A stretch of 64,000 bases of DNA from Ichthyophis bannanicus (Eukaryota > Chordata > Amphibia > Gymnophiona > Ichthyophiidae): the NCBI GenBank assembly GCA_033557465.1, contig CM066044.1:196470184-196534183 (forward strand), in the 5' to 3' direction. The notes below the pieces were generated by a model. The model saw nothing but the letters and a program-made list of their open reading frames with translations. It was not told where the DNA came from and searched no databases. Position numbers and translations under genes: made by a program. Every line of letters starts with the position of its first letter. The first letter of the stretch is position 1. This document shows, one piece after another, positions 56,661-64,000 of this stretch.

Positions 56661-57110
56661 GGATGTAGTGAAGAGTCACTCTAAAAGATGTTTTGCCTGT
56701 GGAAAAATGGGACATGTTATGAGTGAGTGCCAAGCACGTACTGCTCTCATGGGGGAGAACAGAAAAATGTTGTCTGAAGGATTTGTACTTGATGTGACTG
56801 TACAAGGGGTTGCTGCCAAAGCTCTTCTTGACTCTGGCGTGGACCAGACGATGATTTCCCGCAAGCTCTGGTCTGTAATCAAAGAGCAAGCTGAGTCCGC
56901 CCCAGATCAACCAGAGGGCAAGGTTAAGATAAAATGTGTGCATGGCGCCAGGGCCGGATTTGCCTATACGCCACGTACGCCGTGGCGTAGGGCCCACAGC
57001 TGGCAAGGGCCCACCGGGAATGTTTTTTGCACAGGGCCCCGCGTTTCAGGGGGCCCCGCGCAAAAAACATTCTGATACATCATTAAAATTAAAAAACAAA
57101 CAAAACAAAA

Positions 57111-57505
57111 CCTGTCGCTGCCTCTGCCGGGGCCGCTGCGGCAGAATCGAGTGTGCCGCGGGGCCCCCCCTGCCCAGCAGGGCCTGCCCTCCCCGGTATC
57201 ACCTCTCTCAGCTGCCTCCCTCCAGTCACACGCGCCGGCTTTCAGAGCGCGAGGGAAGAGTTTCTCCCTCGCTGCTCTGTTAAGCCCGCGGGGGCTGATG
57301 GGAATCCCATCAGCCCCCGCGGGCTTAAACAGAGCAGCGAGGGAAAAACTCTTCCCTCGCGCTCTGAAAGCCGGCGCGTGTGACTGGAGGGAGGCAGCTG
57401 AGAGAGGTGATACCGGGGAGGGCAGGCCCTGCTGGGAAGGGGGGGCCCCGCGGCACACTCGATTCTGCCGCGGCGGCCCCGGCCCCGGCAGAGGCAGCGA
57501 CAGCT
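57111..57505. repeat. Near-perfect long hairpin in hAT C
   Basis: The outer ends are CCTGTCGCTGCCTCTGCCGG and CCGGCAGAGGCAGCGACAG. The arms run through CACACGCGCCGGCTTTCAGA and its complement to the centre GATGGGAATCCCATC at about 57297-57311, essentially without a loop. The arms are about 190 bp with only small differences. It is very GC-rich. Confidence 0.93.
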
Positions 57506-57539
57506 TCTTTTGTAAAAAAAAAATTCGCTGGGCTGGGGT

Positions 57540-58720
57540 GGGCTGGGGGGGGGGGGGGTAGGACTGGTGATGGGCTGGGGGGTTAGGAGTGGTAATGGCT
57601 GTGGGCTGCTGGGGGGGTTAGGACTGGTGATGGGCTGGGGGGGGGTTAGGAGTGGTAATGGCTGTGGGCTGTTGGGGGGGTTAGGACTGGTGATGGGCTG
57701 GGGGGGTTAGGAGTGGTAATGGCTGTGGGCTGTTGGGGGGGTTAGGACTGGTAATGGGCTATGGGGGGGTTAGGAGTGGTGATGGGCTATGGGGGGGGCT
57801 ATGGGCTATGGGGGAGCTAAGTCTATATGGGCTGATGGGATTAGGACTGGAAGTGGGTTGATGGGGGCTTAGGACTGGTAATGGGCTATGGGGGGGGCTT
57901 AAACTAAAATTGGGTGATGGGGATTAGGACTGGCAATGGGCTGGTGGGATTAGGACTGGTAGTGGGCTATGGGGGGCTAGGACTGGTAATGGGTTGGGGG
58001 GGTTGCTAGGACTGGAAATGGGCTGGGGATTAAGACTGGAGGTGGGGCTGATGGAGTTAGGACTGGTAATGGGCTGTGGGCTGTGGGGGGGGGTTAGGAC
58101 TGGTCATGGGCTATGGGGGGCTAGGACAGGAAATGGGCTGATGGGAAGGGGTTAGGACTTGAGGTGGGCTGATGGGGTTAGGACTGGTAATGGACTGTGG
58201 GCTGATGGGGGGGGTTAGGACTGGCAATGGGCTATAGGGGGGTTAAGACTGGTAATGGGCTGTTGGCTGATGGGGGCTGTCTGGTAATGGGCTATGGGGG
58301 GTTAGGACTGATAATGGACTATGGGGGGGGGCTAGGACAGGAAATGGGCTGATGGGGAGGGGTTAGGACTTGAGGTGGGCTGATGGGGTTAGGACTGGTA
58401 ATGGACTGTGGGCTGATGGGGGGGGGGTTAGGACTGGCAATGGGCTATGGGGGGCTGACTGGAAATGGGTTGATGGGGGTTAGGACTGGAAGTGGGCTGA
58501 TGGGGGGTTAGGACTGGAAGTGGGCTGATGGGGGGTTAGGACTGGTAATGGGTTATAGGGGGGGCTTAAACTGAAAATGGGGTGATGGGGGGTTAGGACT
58601 GTAAGTGGGTTGATGGGGGGGCTAGGACTGGTATTGGGTTGGGGGGTTGCTAGGACTGGAAATGGGCTGATGGGTGGCTAGGACTGGAAATGGGCTGATG
58701 CAGGGACTAGAAGGGAATGG
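57540..58720 (-). repeat. Minisatellite in hAT C (reverse of the A/B/D array)
   Basis: Units of GGTTAGGACTGGTAATGGGC plus TGTGGG or TGATGGG and a G-run recur about forty times. It is the reverse complement of the CCCATTACCAGTCCTAAC arrays. The G-run strand here is plus. Confidence 0.9.
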
Positions 58721-59397
58721 ATGCTGGGTGAGGCTGGAACTAGAAGGGAGCTGATGTTGGGGGAGGATTAGAATGGGATGGGGCTGGAAGAGTAAAATGG
58801 AGAAGGGAAAAATATTTTGTGTGGGAGGGATAAAAAATCTACAATTGGCCGGGTATTGGGAGAGTAAGTGGGGATTGAGGATGGAGGGGTAAAATTTGAG
58901 TGGATGAAATAGGAATGAGGAAAGAGCAAAAGGAGAAAGATTAGTATGTTAAAGCAGATGTAGAGAGAGAATGGAAAAAACTAGAAGAGAGAAGAAAGGA
59001 CAAATGGACAGCAGACGATGGAGGGTTAGCAGAAGACACGAAGAAACCAGAAGAAAGTGGCTGGAGCAATTGCAGCTGAAAAAAATGCACAACAGGTAGA
59101 AAAATATCTCTTTATTTTGAATTTATTAATTGGAATATATCAGCTCTGGTAAATGTGCATCATTAACGTCTGCGCTTTGTTTAGTACAAGAGCAAATTAA
59201 TGTATAGTTTTATTTCTACAGTGTTGTACATTCCAAGTTTGGCTTTTGGGATTCCCAGTTTAATTATTGTCTTCCTGTTTCTAAAATGTGATTACTTGTT
59301 TGGTGATGGTCTATGTTCTGCATGTGTAACTGAGCTGAGGTGTTCTGTTTATATAATTCCTATTTGACATTGCCACTTGTTCTCTTTCCCCAGTAGG

Positions 59398-59634
59398 TCA
59401 TGTATTGTTGTTCTCTGAAATGTATTGGTTTAATATTTGCAGTGTTGCCTTTTGATTGGTAGAGTATGGTGCTTTGTGAGTCCTGGTAGTGCTGTTAGGA
59501 TACGGCGGGTTTGCTATGGGTTCTAAATGGGCAGTGTTTGTAGTAGTTCCTAATGTGTCTGGCAGTTGGCACTGGATTATAGTAATGTAGAAATCTTTTA
59601 GTCTTTCTTTATCCATACACTCATTAAGAGGCAC
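59398..59634 (-). other. ORF module in hAT C (copy of the element A ORF)
   Basis: 78 codons start MPLNECMDKERLKDFYITI and match the first part of the 107-codon ORF in element A, ending early at 59398. The function is unrecognised. Confidence 0.35.
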
Positions 59635-59879
59635 GTTTACTAAAAGTTAGTATATGGTAACATTATGCAAATATTTATGCAAATGAGGCCCCTTATGCAA
59701 ATGAGGCCCACCCCCCCCTTGGGCCGCCCCTGCTGGGGGCCCACAATTTTTGTTGGCGTAGGGCCTCACTCAAGGTAAATCCGGCCCTGCATGGCGCTGC
59801 CACCTTTTATCCCGTATATAATTTGCTTGTAAGAGGATTGGGAATAGAAAAAAGAATGTTGATAGCTGTAGTGCCCCGA

Positions 59880-61376
59880 TTACCTAAAGAGTTGGTCTTA
59901 GGTAGGGACTGGCCACAATTTGAAAGAAGCCTAGAGGAGGGTCTAAAACCCCGAGAAGTTTTTGTCTCCACTCGCACCCAGACGAAAGCGTCGGAAAAAC
60001 CCTCATGTTCAAGGGAAGAAAGTTTAGATGACCTCCCCTCTCATGAGGATTTAGTAAATGCCCCCTCGGAAAGGGACAGAAAGACAAAAGCCGAAAAGCG
60101 CAAAGAAAGAAAGGGATGCTCTCAAGGCAGAGCCAACTTGGAAGCAGGTGAAGAACTACCCTGGATTCCAGCAGAGCTCGTGGAGAAATTCCCTTCCTTT
60201 GCCAGAGAGCAACGAGATGACCCTGCGCTAGCACGCGCATTTGAACATGCTCAAACGAAGAGAAATATCTTCCCAAGGTTTATAAGAGAAGAAGGGGTGC
60301 TATACAGGGAGAGTATTGACCCACGGACTAAGGATATCCGAAAACAGCTGGTAGTCCCAAATACTTTTAAATCTGCAGTGCTGAGGTTAGCCCATGATCA
60401 CCCAGTGAGCGGTCACAAAGGGGTACAAGGGACCCTTGACCAGGTACTGGCCAGGTTTTATTGGCCAGGAGTTTTTAGGGAGGTCTCACGTTTTTGTGAG
60501 TCCTGTGCCTACTGCCAATGAGTGACCTCCACAAGACCACCTGGAGTGCCATTACTGCCGATGCCAGTAATAACCGATCCTATCAGAAGGCTGGCCATGG
60601 ACATAGTCGGACCCCTCATAAAAACGCCTAGTGGTTTCCAATATATATTGGTCATCATGGACCACTCAACACGTTTCCCATGGGCTGTGCCCTTGAGGAA
60701 CATATCAGCAAAATCCATCGCCATGGAGCTCATAAAACTATTTTGCGAGGTCGGATTTCCTCAAGAAGTTTTGACAGACAGAGGCACGAACTTTATGTCC
60801 AAGTACTTAGCCTGGGTGTGGGACGCCTTTGGCATCAGGTATCTCAAAACCGCCGCCTATCACCCCCAGTGCAATGGTTTGGTGGAAAGAATGAACCAGA
60901 CTATCAAGCAGATGCTGCGACGGGCGCTGGATGGAGAAATGGCAGAGTGGGACATGATGCTCCCATTTTTATTGTACGCCTGCAGAGAAAGAACACAGGT
61001 TTCATTAGGCACGTCGCCTTATGAATTGATGTATGGGAGATCACCCAGAAGAGTTCTGGATATTCTGAGGGAACAATGGGTGGAACCTGTACAAAATGAA
61101 GTGGGGATACCGCAATTTTTGAGAAATTTAAGAGGCCGGTTAAGACGGACCTCCTGTTTTGCTGAAGAAAAGCTGAAGGACAGTCAGAAAAAGCAAAAAC
61201 AGTACTATGACAGAGATACCAAGCCCCGGCGTCTAACTGCCGGTGAGAAGGTAATAGTCTTGGTATCCGGCCCCACTCCGAAGTTTGAAGCCCGGTGGAA
61301 GGGACCCTACACGGTGGTTAAACCACTTGGTCCAACATCGTATTTAATACGGGACATGAACAAGTGTACCACATAA
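59880..61376 (+). pseudogene. Integrase, one in-frame stop
   Basis: This integrates the element's DNA. The N-terminal zinc domain HDHPVSGHKGVQGTLDQ and FCESCAYCQ (His-His-Cys-Cys) is followed by a TGA at 60519-60521, after which the same frame continues. The catalytic core has Asp in LAMDIVGPL, Asp in LTDRGTNFMS and Glu in NGLVERMNQT, so the DDE triad is intact. A C-terminal GPY/F-type module follows (FEARWKGPYTVVKPLGPTSY). Just after it, NKCTT and a stop occur at 61376, with the next frame carrying HINVLRLLHE. In Gmr1-type elements RT would follow here, but the polypurine tract comes instead about 100 bp later. Confidence 0.88.
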
Positions 61377-61482
61377 ATGTTCTTCGACTCTTGCATGAAA
61401 GTTTGGCCTTGTTTACGTCCGCTCAGAAAATGTCTAGAATTACGTGCTGTAGTAATGATGAACATTCAACCCATAATATTTT

Positions 61483-61495
61483 AAGAGGGGGGATG
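61483..61495 (+). promoter_or_regulatory. Polypurine tract
   Basis: AAGAGGGGGGATG directly abuts the 3' LTR start TGTCATGAGG. This is the expected plus-strand primer site. Confidence 0.85.
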
Positions 61496-62917
61496 TGTCA
61501 TGAGGCTGGTGCTAATAAAGATGCAGAGTTGAAAAGAAACCCTGTTTCTCACAGAGCTCTAGATGTGCAATTACCTCAAAGCACAGCTAGAGGGGGCAGG
61601 AGTGATCCTACAGAGGCTAATGAGGGTAGGAGAGCTAACCAGTTGCACCTGGAAGTAAGCCCGGGAGATTCAAAGGAAAAATCCCTTTATAAACGGAAGC
61701 CTAATGCTAGCAAAGGAGGAAGAGCAGCGAGAGAAGCTGGAGCAGCGGGAGAAGCTGCAGATGGAAGAGAAGGAACAGAAAGCATGGCTGAAGAAGGAAG
61801 GAGAGTCCTTAAGGAAGGAATCCTCCCTGAGCAAGCCCCGAAGGACAGAATTCACAGAGGTAGAGTTCAGAGGGGCCAGGCTACAGGAGCCACTGTTCAG
61901 AGGGAGTCTGCTAAGGAGAGCAGTCAGGCCAGAGGGTGTGCCACTCCCTGCTTAAGCAACGTTCCTGAGTCCAGTATACAGAGAGCCAGAGAGCTAGGCT
62001 TGGGGGAAAGCCTGCAGTCATTGGAGTATGCTAAACAAGCTTCACCAGGTAGCAGAAAGAAAGGAGTTTCTAGCAAAGCTACTTTTGCACTGAAGTACAG
62101 GACTGGTGAATCCACGCCAGGTTTTCCTAAGCTTTCAGGAAGTTCAGCACTCCCCAGAAGCTACCGACAGAAAACCTGTTGTCAGAGAGATGTTCTTGAG
62201 AGAGAAGGCTCCAGAGCTTCAAGCTACAGGAACTCAAGGTATGGTGGCTTTATTCCTGTTAAAGAAAGCTTAACTCCTAAAAGCCCTGCTAAAATTGAAC
62301 CACAGTTTGTAAGAAGAGGAAAGAAACCAGAGCTGTTTAAAAAATTACCAAAAGACTTTAGAGCACAGTCTTATTGGAGCCGAGATACCAGAGACAGTCC
62401 ATGTAAACTTGTAACATCCAGGGACAGCGTTTGCTCTGAGGGGGGAAACTAATGAAGCAGAATCTATGGAGATAGAAGGTGCCGATACTATTCCCATTCC
62501 TCAGGAAGAGGCTATGGATTGCAGTTTGTGTATGGCTACTAGCCTGTAATCCATAGCGACATTGTAAATAAGAAGAAGCCTTGTTTTAGTTGTTTTACCC
62601 TGGAATTAATTGAATTCCTCCATTTATCCTTTGCACCTAATTGTGAAGATATCAACAGTTGGTTTGCTTGTTTATTACTGGGACCTTGATAAAAGGACAT
62701 TCTTTGATTTCCATTGTCTTATTGAACCTTTGCATGGAGGGGAAATAAAAGCCTTGTTTCCCTACACTCGTGGCTTAATTATTGTGTGCTCAGAAGGAGC
62801 TAAAATCCATAAGACCAATCTGCACTTGGCCTTAAATACCCCACGCTCCTTGAAAAATAAGTGTGATGTGCAGCGTGCCCTTACCGCCATTGGCCACCAG
62901 GGCACACTGTCATGACA
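61496..62917 (+). repeat. 3' LTR (intact, 1422 bp)
   Basis: It begins TGTCATGAGGCTGG and ends ACACTGTCATGACA, followed by the GTAC duplication. It shows the pre-insertion state of the hAT D target. Compared with the 5' LTR it has scattered substitutions and a G-run one base longer near 62440, which shifts the ORF frame at GAGGGGGGAAAC. Confidence 0.92.
61600..62452 (+). CDS. LTR-encoded ORF (3' LTR copy)
   Basis: An open frame runs through about 850 bp of the LTR and is also open upstream into the polypurine tract region. It includes ARELGLGESLQSLEYAKQ, SYRQKTCCQRDVLE, YGGFIPVKESLTPKSP and FRAQSYWSRDTRDSP. It ends at 62452 because one extra G relative to the 5' LTR throws it out of the acidic C-terminal frame, which is still readable just downstream (EAESMEIEGAD). 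A competing frame at 61704-61955 gives a highly charged helix (AKEEEQREKLEQREKLQ), so which frame is used in the first third is unclear. Confidence 0.4.
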
Positions 62918-63012
62918 GTACTTATGACCTAGATTGGCCACTGTTGGAAACAAGATACTGGGCTTGATGGACCTTGGTCTGACCCAGTGTGGCATTTCTT
63001 ATGTTCTTATGT

Positions 63013-63279
63013 AAATTGATCCAATATATACTGAACAAGCAGAGGCCCCTATGAAGAATCAGTGGGGTAGGTCTTTAGCTGCTCATTAGAACTCCCCATG
63101 GTCCCATTTGTGTCTAAAATGTGAGGTCCATCAAGGAGCTCTCAGTTCTCATGCCTTTCCCTGTGCCACCTTGGATCTCTTAGAGTTGTTCTGAATCTCC
63201 ATAGTGTCTCCAGATTCTCGTAGTATCCTTACTTTCAGAAGGCATTCCAGTACTCTCTCTTGCAGCAAAGAACTCTCAA
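63013..63279. other. No recognised feature
   Basis: Unique-looking sequence just past the CR1 copy 2 tail. There is no coding or repeat signal. Confidence 0.4.
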
Positions 63280-63480
63280 CAGTTTATTTATTTAGTATTT
63301 AGCTCATCCCTTTCCAGTAGGAATTACCATTAGCTACAGTGGGTATCTCCCTGTCCCTAAAGGGCCTACAATATAGCTTATACCTGAGGCAGTGGAGGGT
63401 TAAGTGACTTGCCCCAAGGCCACAAGGAGCATCAGTATCATTTGAACCCTACCTGGGATCTTATAGTTATTACTCCAGAG
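63280..63480 (-). repeat. tRNA-derived SINE relic (minus strand)
   Basis: TTTATTTATTTAGTATTTAG is followed by a CCTGTCCCTAAAGGGCCTAC body, GGGTTAAGTGACTTGCCCCA and ATTTGAACCC (reverse of a B box). The layout matches the SINE at 33065-33365. The A-box head is not clear. Confidence 0.55.
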
Positions 63481-64000
63481 ATATAGACGTGAACTGCTTA
63501 TTTAGTGTCACAAAGCCTGCAATAGAGCCAGCAATTCGAATGGAGACCCAGGAGAATAATGACTGGGGGGGAGAGGGGAAGAGGTTGGGTGGCTTCCAGT
63601 TCAGTAAAAACTGGCTGTTTTGAACTATAGTGCCTTGAGCATTCTTTCACAATTATCAGTGATCTTTCCCCTACTATTTCTTCCCAACTCAACTGGCTCC
63701 ATCATTGCAGTGAGAGTCCTGGGCTAGTTTGGATACTTGCTTTCACTATTGTGCATTGACTGGAACTTCCCCTTCCCAAAGGTTATCTACAATGAGAAGT
63801 GAACACTTGACCTGGGAAATCAAACTCAGGTTCTCGGCTGTGCAAAACACACTGACTTACTCCATGTCAGGAGTAGAGGTGGGATTAGAACTGAGGCTCA
63901 AAGAGAGCAAGTGACTTATCCAAGGTCATGGAGAGACATCAGCAGAGAAAAATCGGGATTTGTGTACCAAATACTGTAAACCGCAACTCTCCCCTCCCCC
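63481..64000. other. No recognised gene
   Basis: No motif was recognised. A word pair like AGAGGTGGGATTAGAACTGA and CAAGTGACTTATCCAAGGTC near 63870-63930 suggests another eroded SINE. Confidence 0.35.

Larger units (their letters stand above)
56941..59797. mobile_element. hAT element C (56949-59789) with 8-bp target duplications
   Basis: The termini are CAGGGCCGGATTTGCCT and AGGTAAATCCGGCCCTG, flanked by CATGGCGC at 56941-56948 and 59790-59797. The interior modules run in reverse relative to A and B: hairpin (57111-57505), minisatellite of GGGCTGATGGGGGTTAGGAC units (57540-58720), purine-rich stretch, and the ORF segment (59398-59634, minus). About 50 bp inside the right end, CTTGGGCCGCCCCTG equals the reversed left terminus of element A, indicating an A-type element embedded in a carrier with different ends. 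Confidence 0.92.
56587..59870 (+). pseudogene. CCHC knuckle and aspartic protease, split by hAT C
   Basis: A single zinc knuckle, CFACGKMGHVMSEC (about 56695-56736), is followed by a protease-like region with the active-site loop ALLDSGVDQTMIS (Asp-Ser-Gly, about 56818). The frame is cut by hAT C after position 56948 and resumes past its target duplication at 59798. It reaches the late protease motif VLGRDWPQF near 59895, which in gypsy-type elements marks the end of the domain. The reading frame is continuous once the insertion and one duplication are ignored. Confidence 0.8.
49141..62921 (+). mobile_element. Gmr1-type Ty3/gypsy LTR retrotransposon (49145-62917)
   Basis: It is flanked by GTAC (49141-49144 and 62918-62921), with LTRs beginning TGTCATGAGG and ending CTGTCATGACA. 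The order is 5' LTR, gag with SCAN-like region, CCHC knuckle, protease, integrase, polypurine tract, 3' LTR. Integrase following protease directly is the Gmr1 order (integrase before RT), but no RT or RNase H exists between integrase and the 3' LTR. It is split by hAT D in the 5' LTR and hAT C in the protease region. In the first 120 LTR bases I count 3 differences between the two LTRs, so insertion is fairly recent. Confidence 0.9.
44395..63012 (+). mobile_element. CR1-type LINE, copy 2 (44395-49144 and 62918-63012)
   Basis: It is the same family and orientation as copy 1, with matching 5' repeat units, ORF1, ORF2 and 3' UTR. The 3' UTR is split by the LTR element at GTAC. Upstream it reads TTTTGGGGAAACTACTAGGT, and after the insertion CTTATGACCTAGATTGGCCA, CAAGATACTGGGCTTGATGG and CATTTCTTATGTTCTTATG. 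Copy 1 shows the uninterrupted site at 7625-7655 (CTAGGTACGTATGACCTAGA). Copy 2 lacks the hAT that copy 1 has in ORF1, so that insertion is later than the family's spread. Confidence 0.88.

Noticed and set aside
61704..61955. Charged 83-codon frame as the real LTR product
   Set aside because: It is kept only as an alternative for the first third. It stops before the conserved acidic end, and its repetitive KEEEQREKLEQ content can arise from the GAAGAGCAG repeats.

Overview
This window reads as vertebrate (non-mammalian tetrapod) genomic DNA made almost entirely of transposable elements. No host gene exon, functional tRNA or rRNA gene is supported. CR1 and L2 LINEs, a full DIRS tyrosine-recombinase element, a Gmr1-type Ty3/gypsy element, tRNA-derived SINEs and many non-autonomous hAT elements occur together. 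The 3' tails of several LINEs resemble ones I associate with amphibian, especially caecilian, genomes. That placement is an inference from memory, not something the window proves.

Layout. 0.7-1.2 kb: relic of a DIRS recombinase. 1.8-7.7 kb: near full-length but broken CR1 LINE (copy 1) with a hAT element in ORF1, which itself holds a piece of LTR. 9.4-14.2 kb: decayed L2-type LINE interrupted by other LINE tails, SINEs and a striking 290-bp inverted duplication, and closed by a small hAT. 14.6-20.0 kb: a purine-rich decayed element, an unrecognised ORF and hAT element A. 20-34 kb: mostly unrecognised unique or decayed sequence with L2/CR1 tails, SINEs and a DIRS terminus relic. 34.4-37.8 kb: solo LTR (minus strand) containing hAT element B. 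37.8-44.3 kb: L1-like ORF1 split by a complete minus-strand DIRS element (gag, RT/RNase H, tyrosine recombinase, inverted terminal repeats, internal complementary region). 44.4-63.0 kb: CR1 copy 2, split in its 3' UTR by a Gmr1-type LTR element. That element is split in turn by hAT D (in the 5' LTR, carrying a 3.3-kb CCCT-rich satellite) and hAT C (in the protease region). 63.0-64.0 kb: a SINE and unique sequence.

Most informative structures. (1) hAT elements with at least four different terminal inverted repeats carry a recognisably shared interior: a CCCATTACCAGTCCTAAC minisatellite and a long GC-rich hairpin ending in an A/T run, plus in three copies a short ORF-bearing segment. (2) The Gmr1-type element runs from integrase straight into the polypurine tract and 3' LTR, with no reverse transcriptase. 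(3) Its LTR carries an ORF whose acidic C-terminus recurs in two other LTR sequences in the window. (4) The DIRS internal complementary region matches the joined outer ends of the two terminal repeats, as the circular-intermediate model predicts. Target-site duplications allow most insertions to be bounded to the base and ordered in time.
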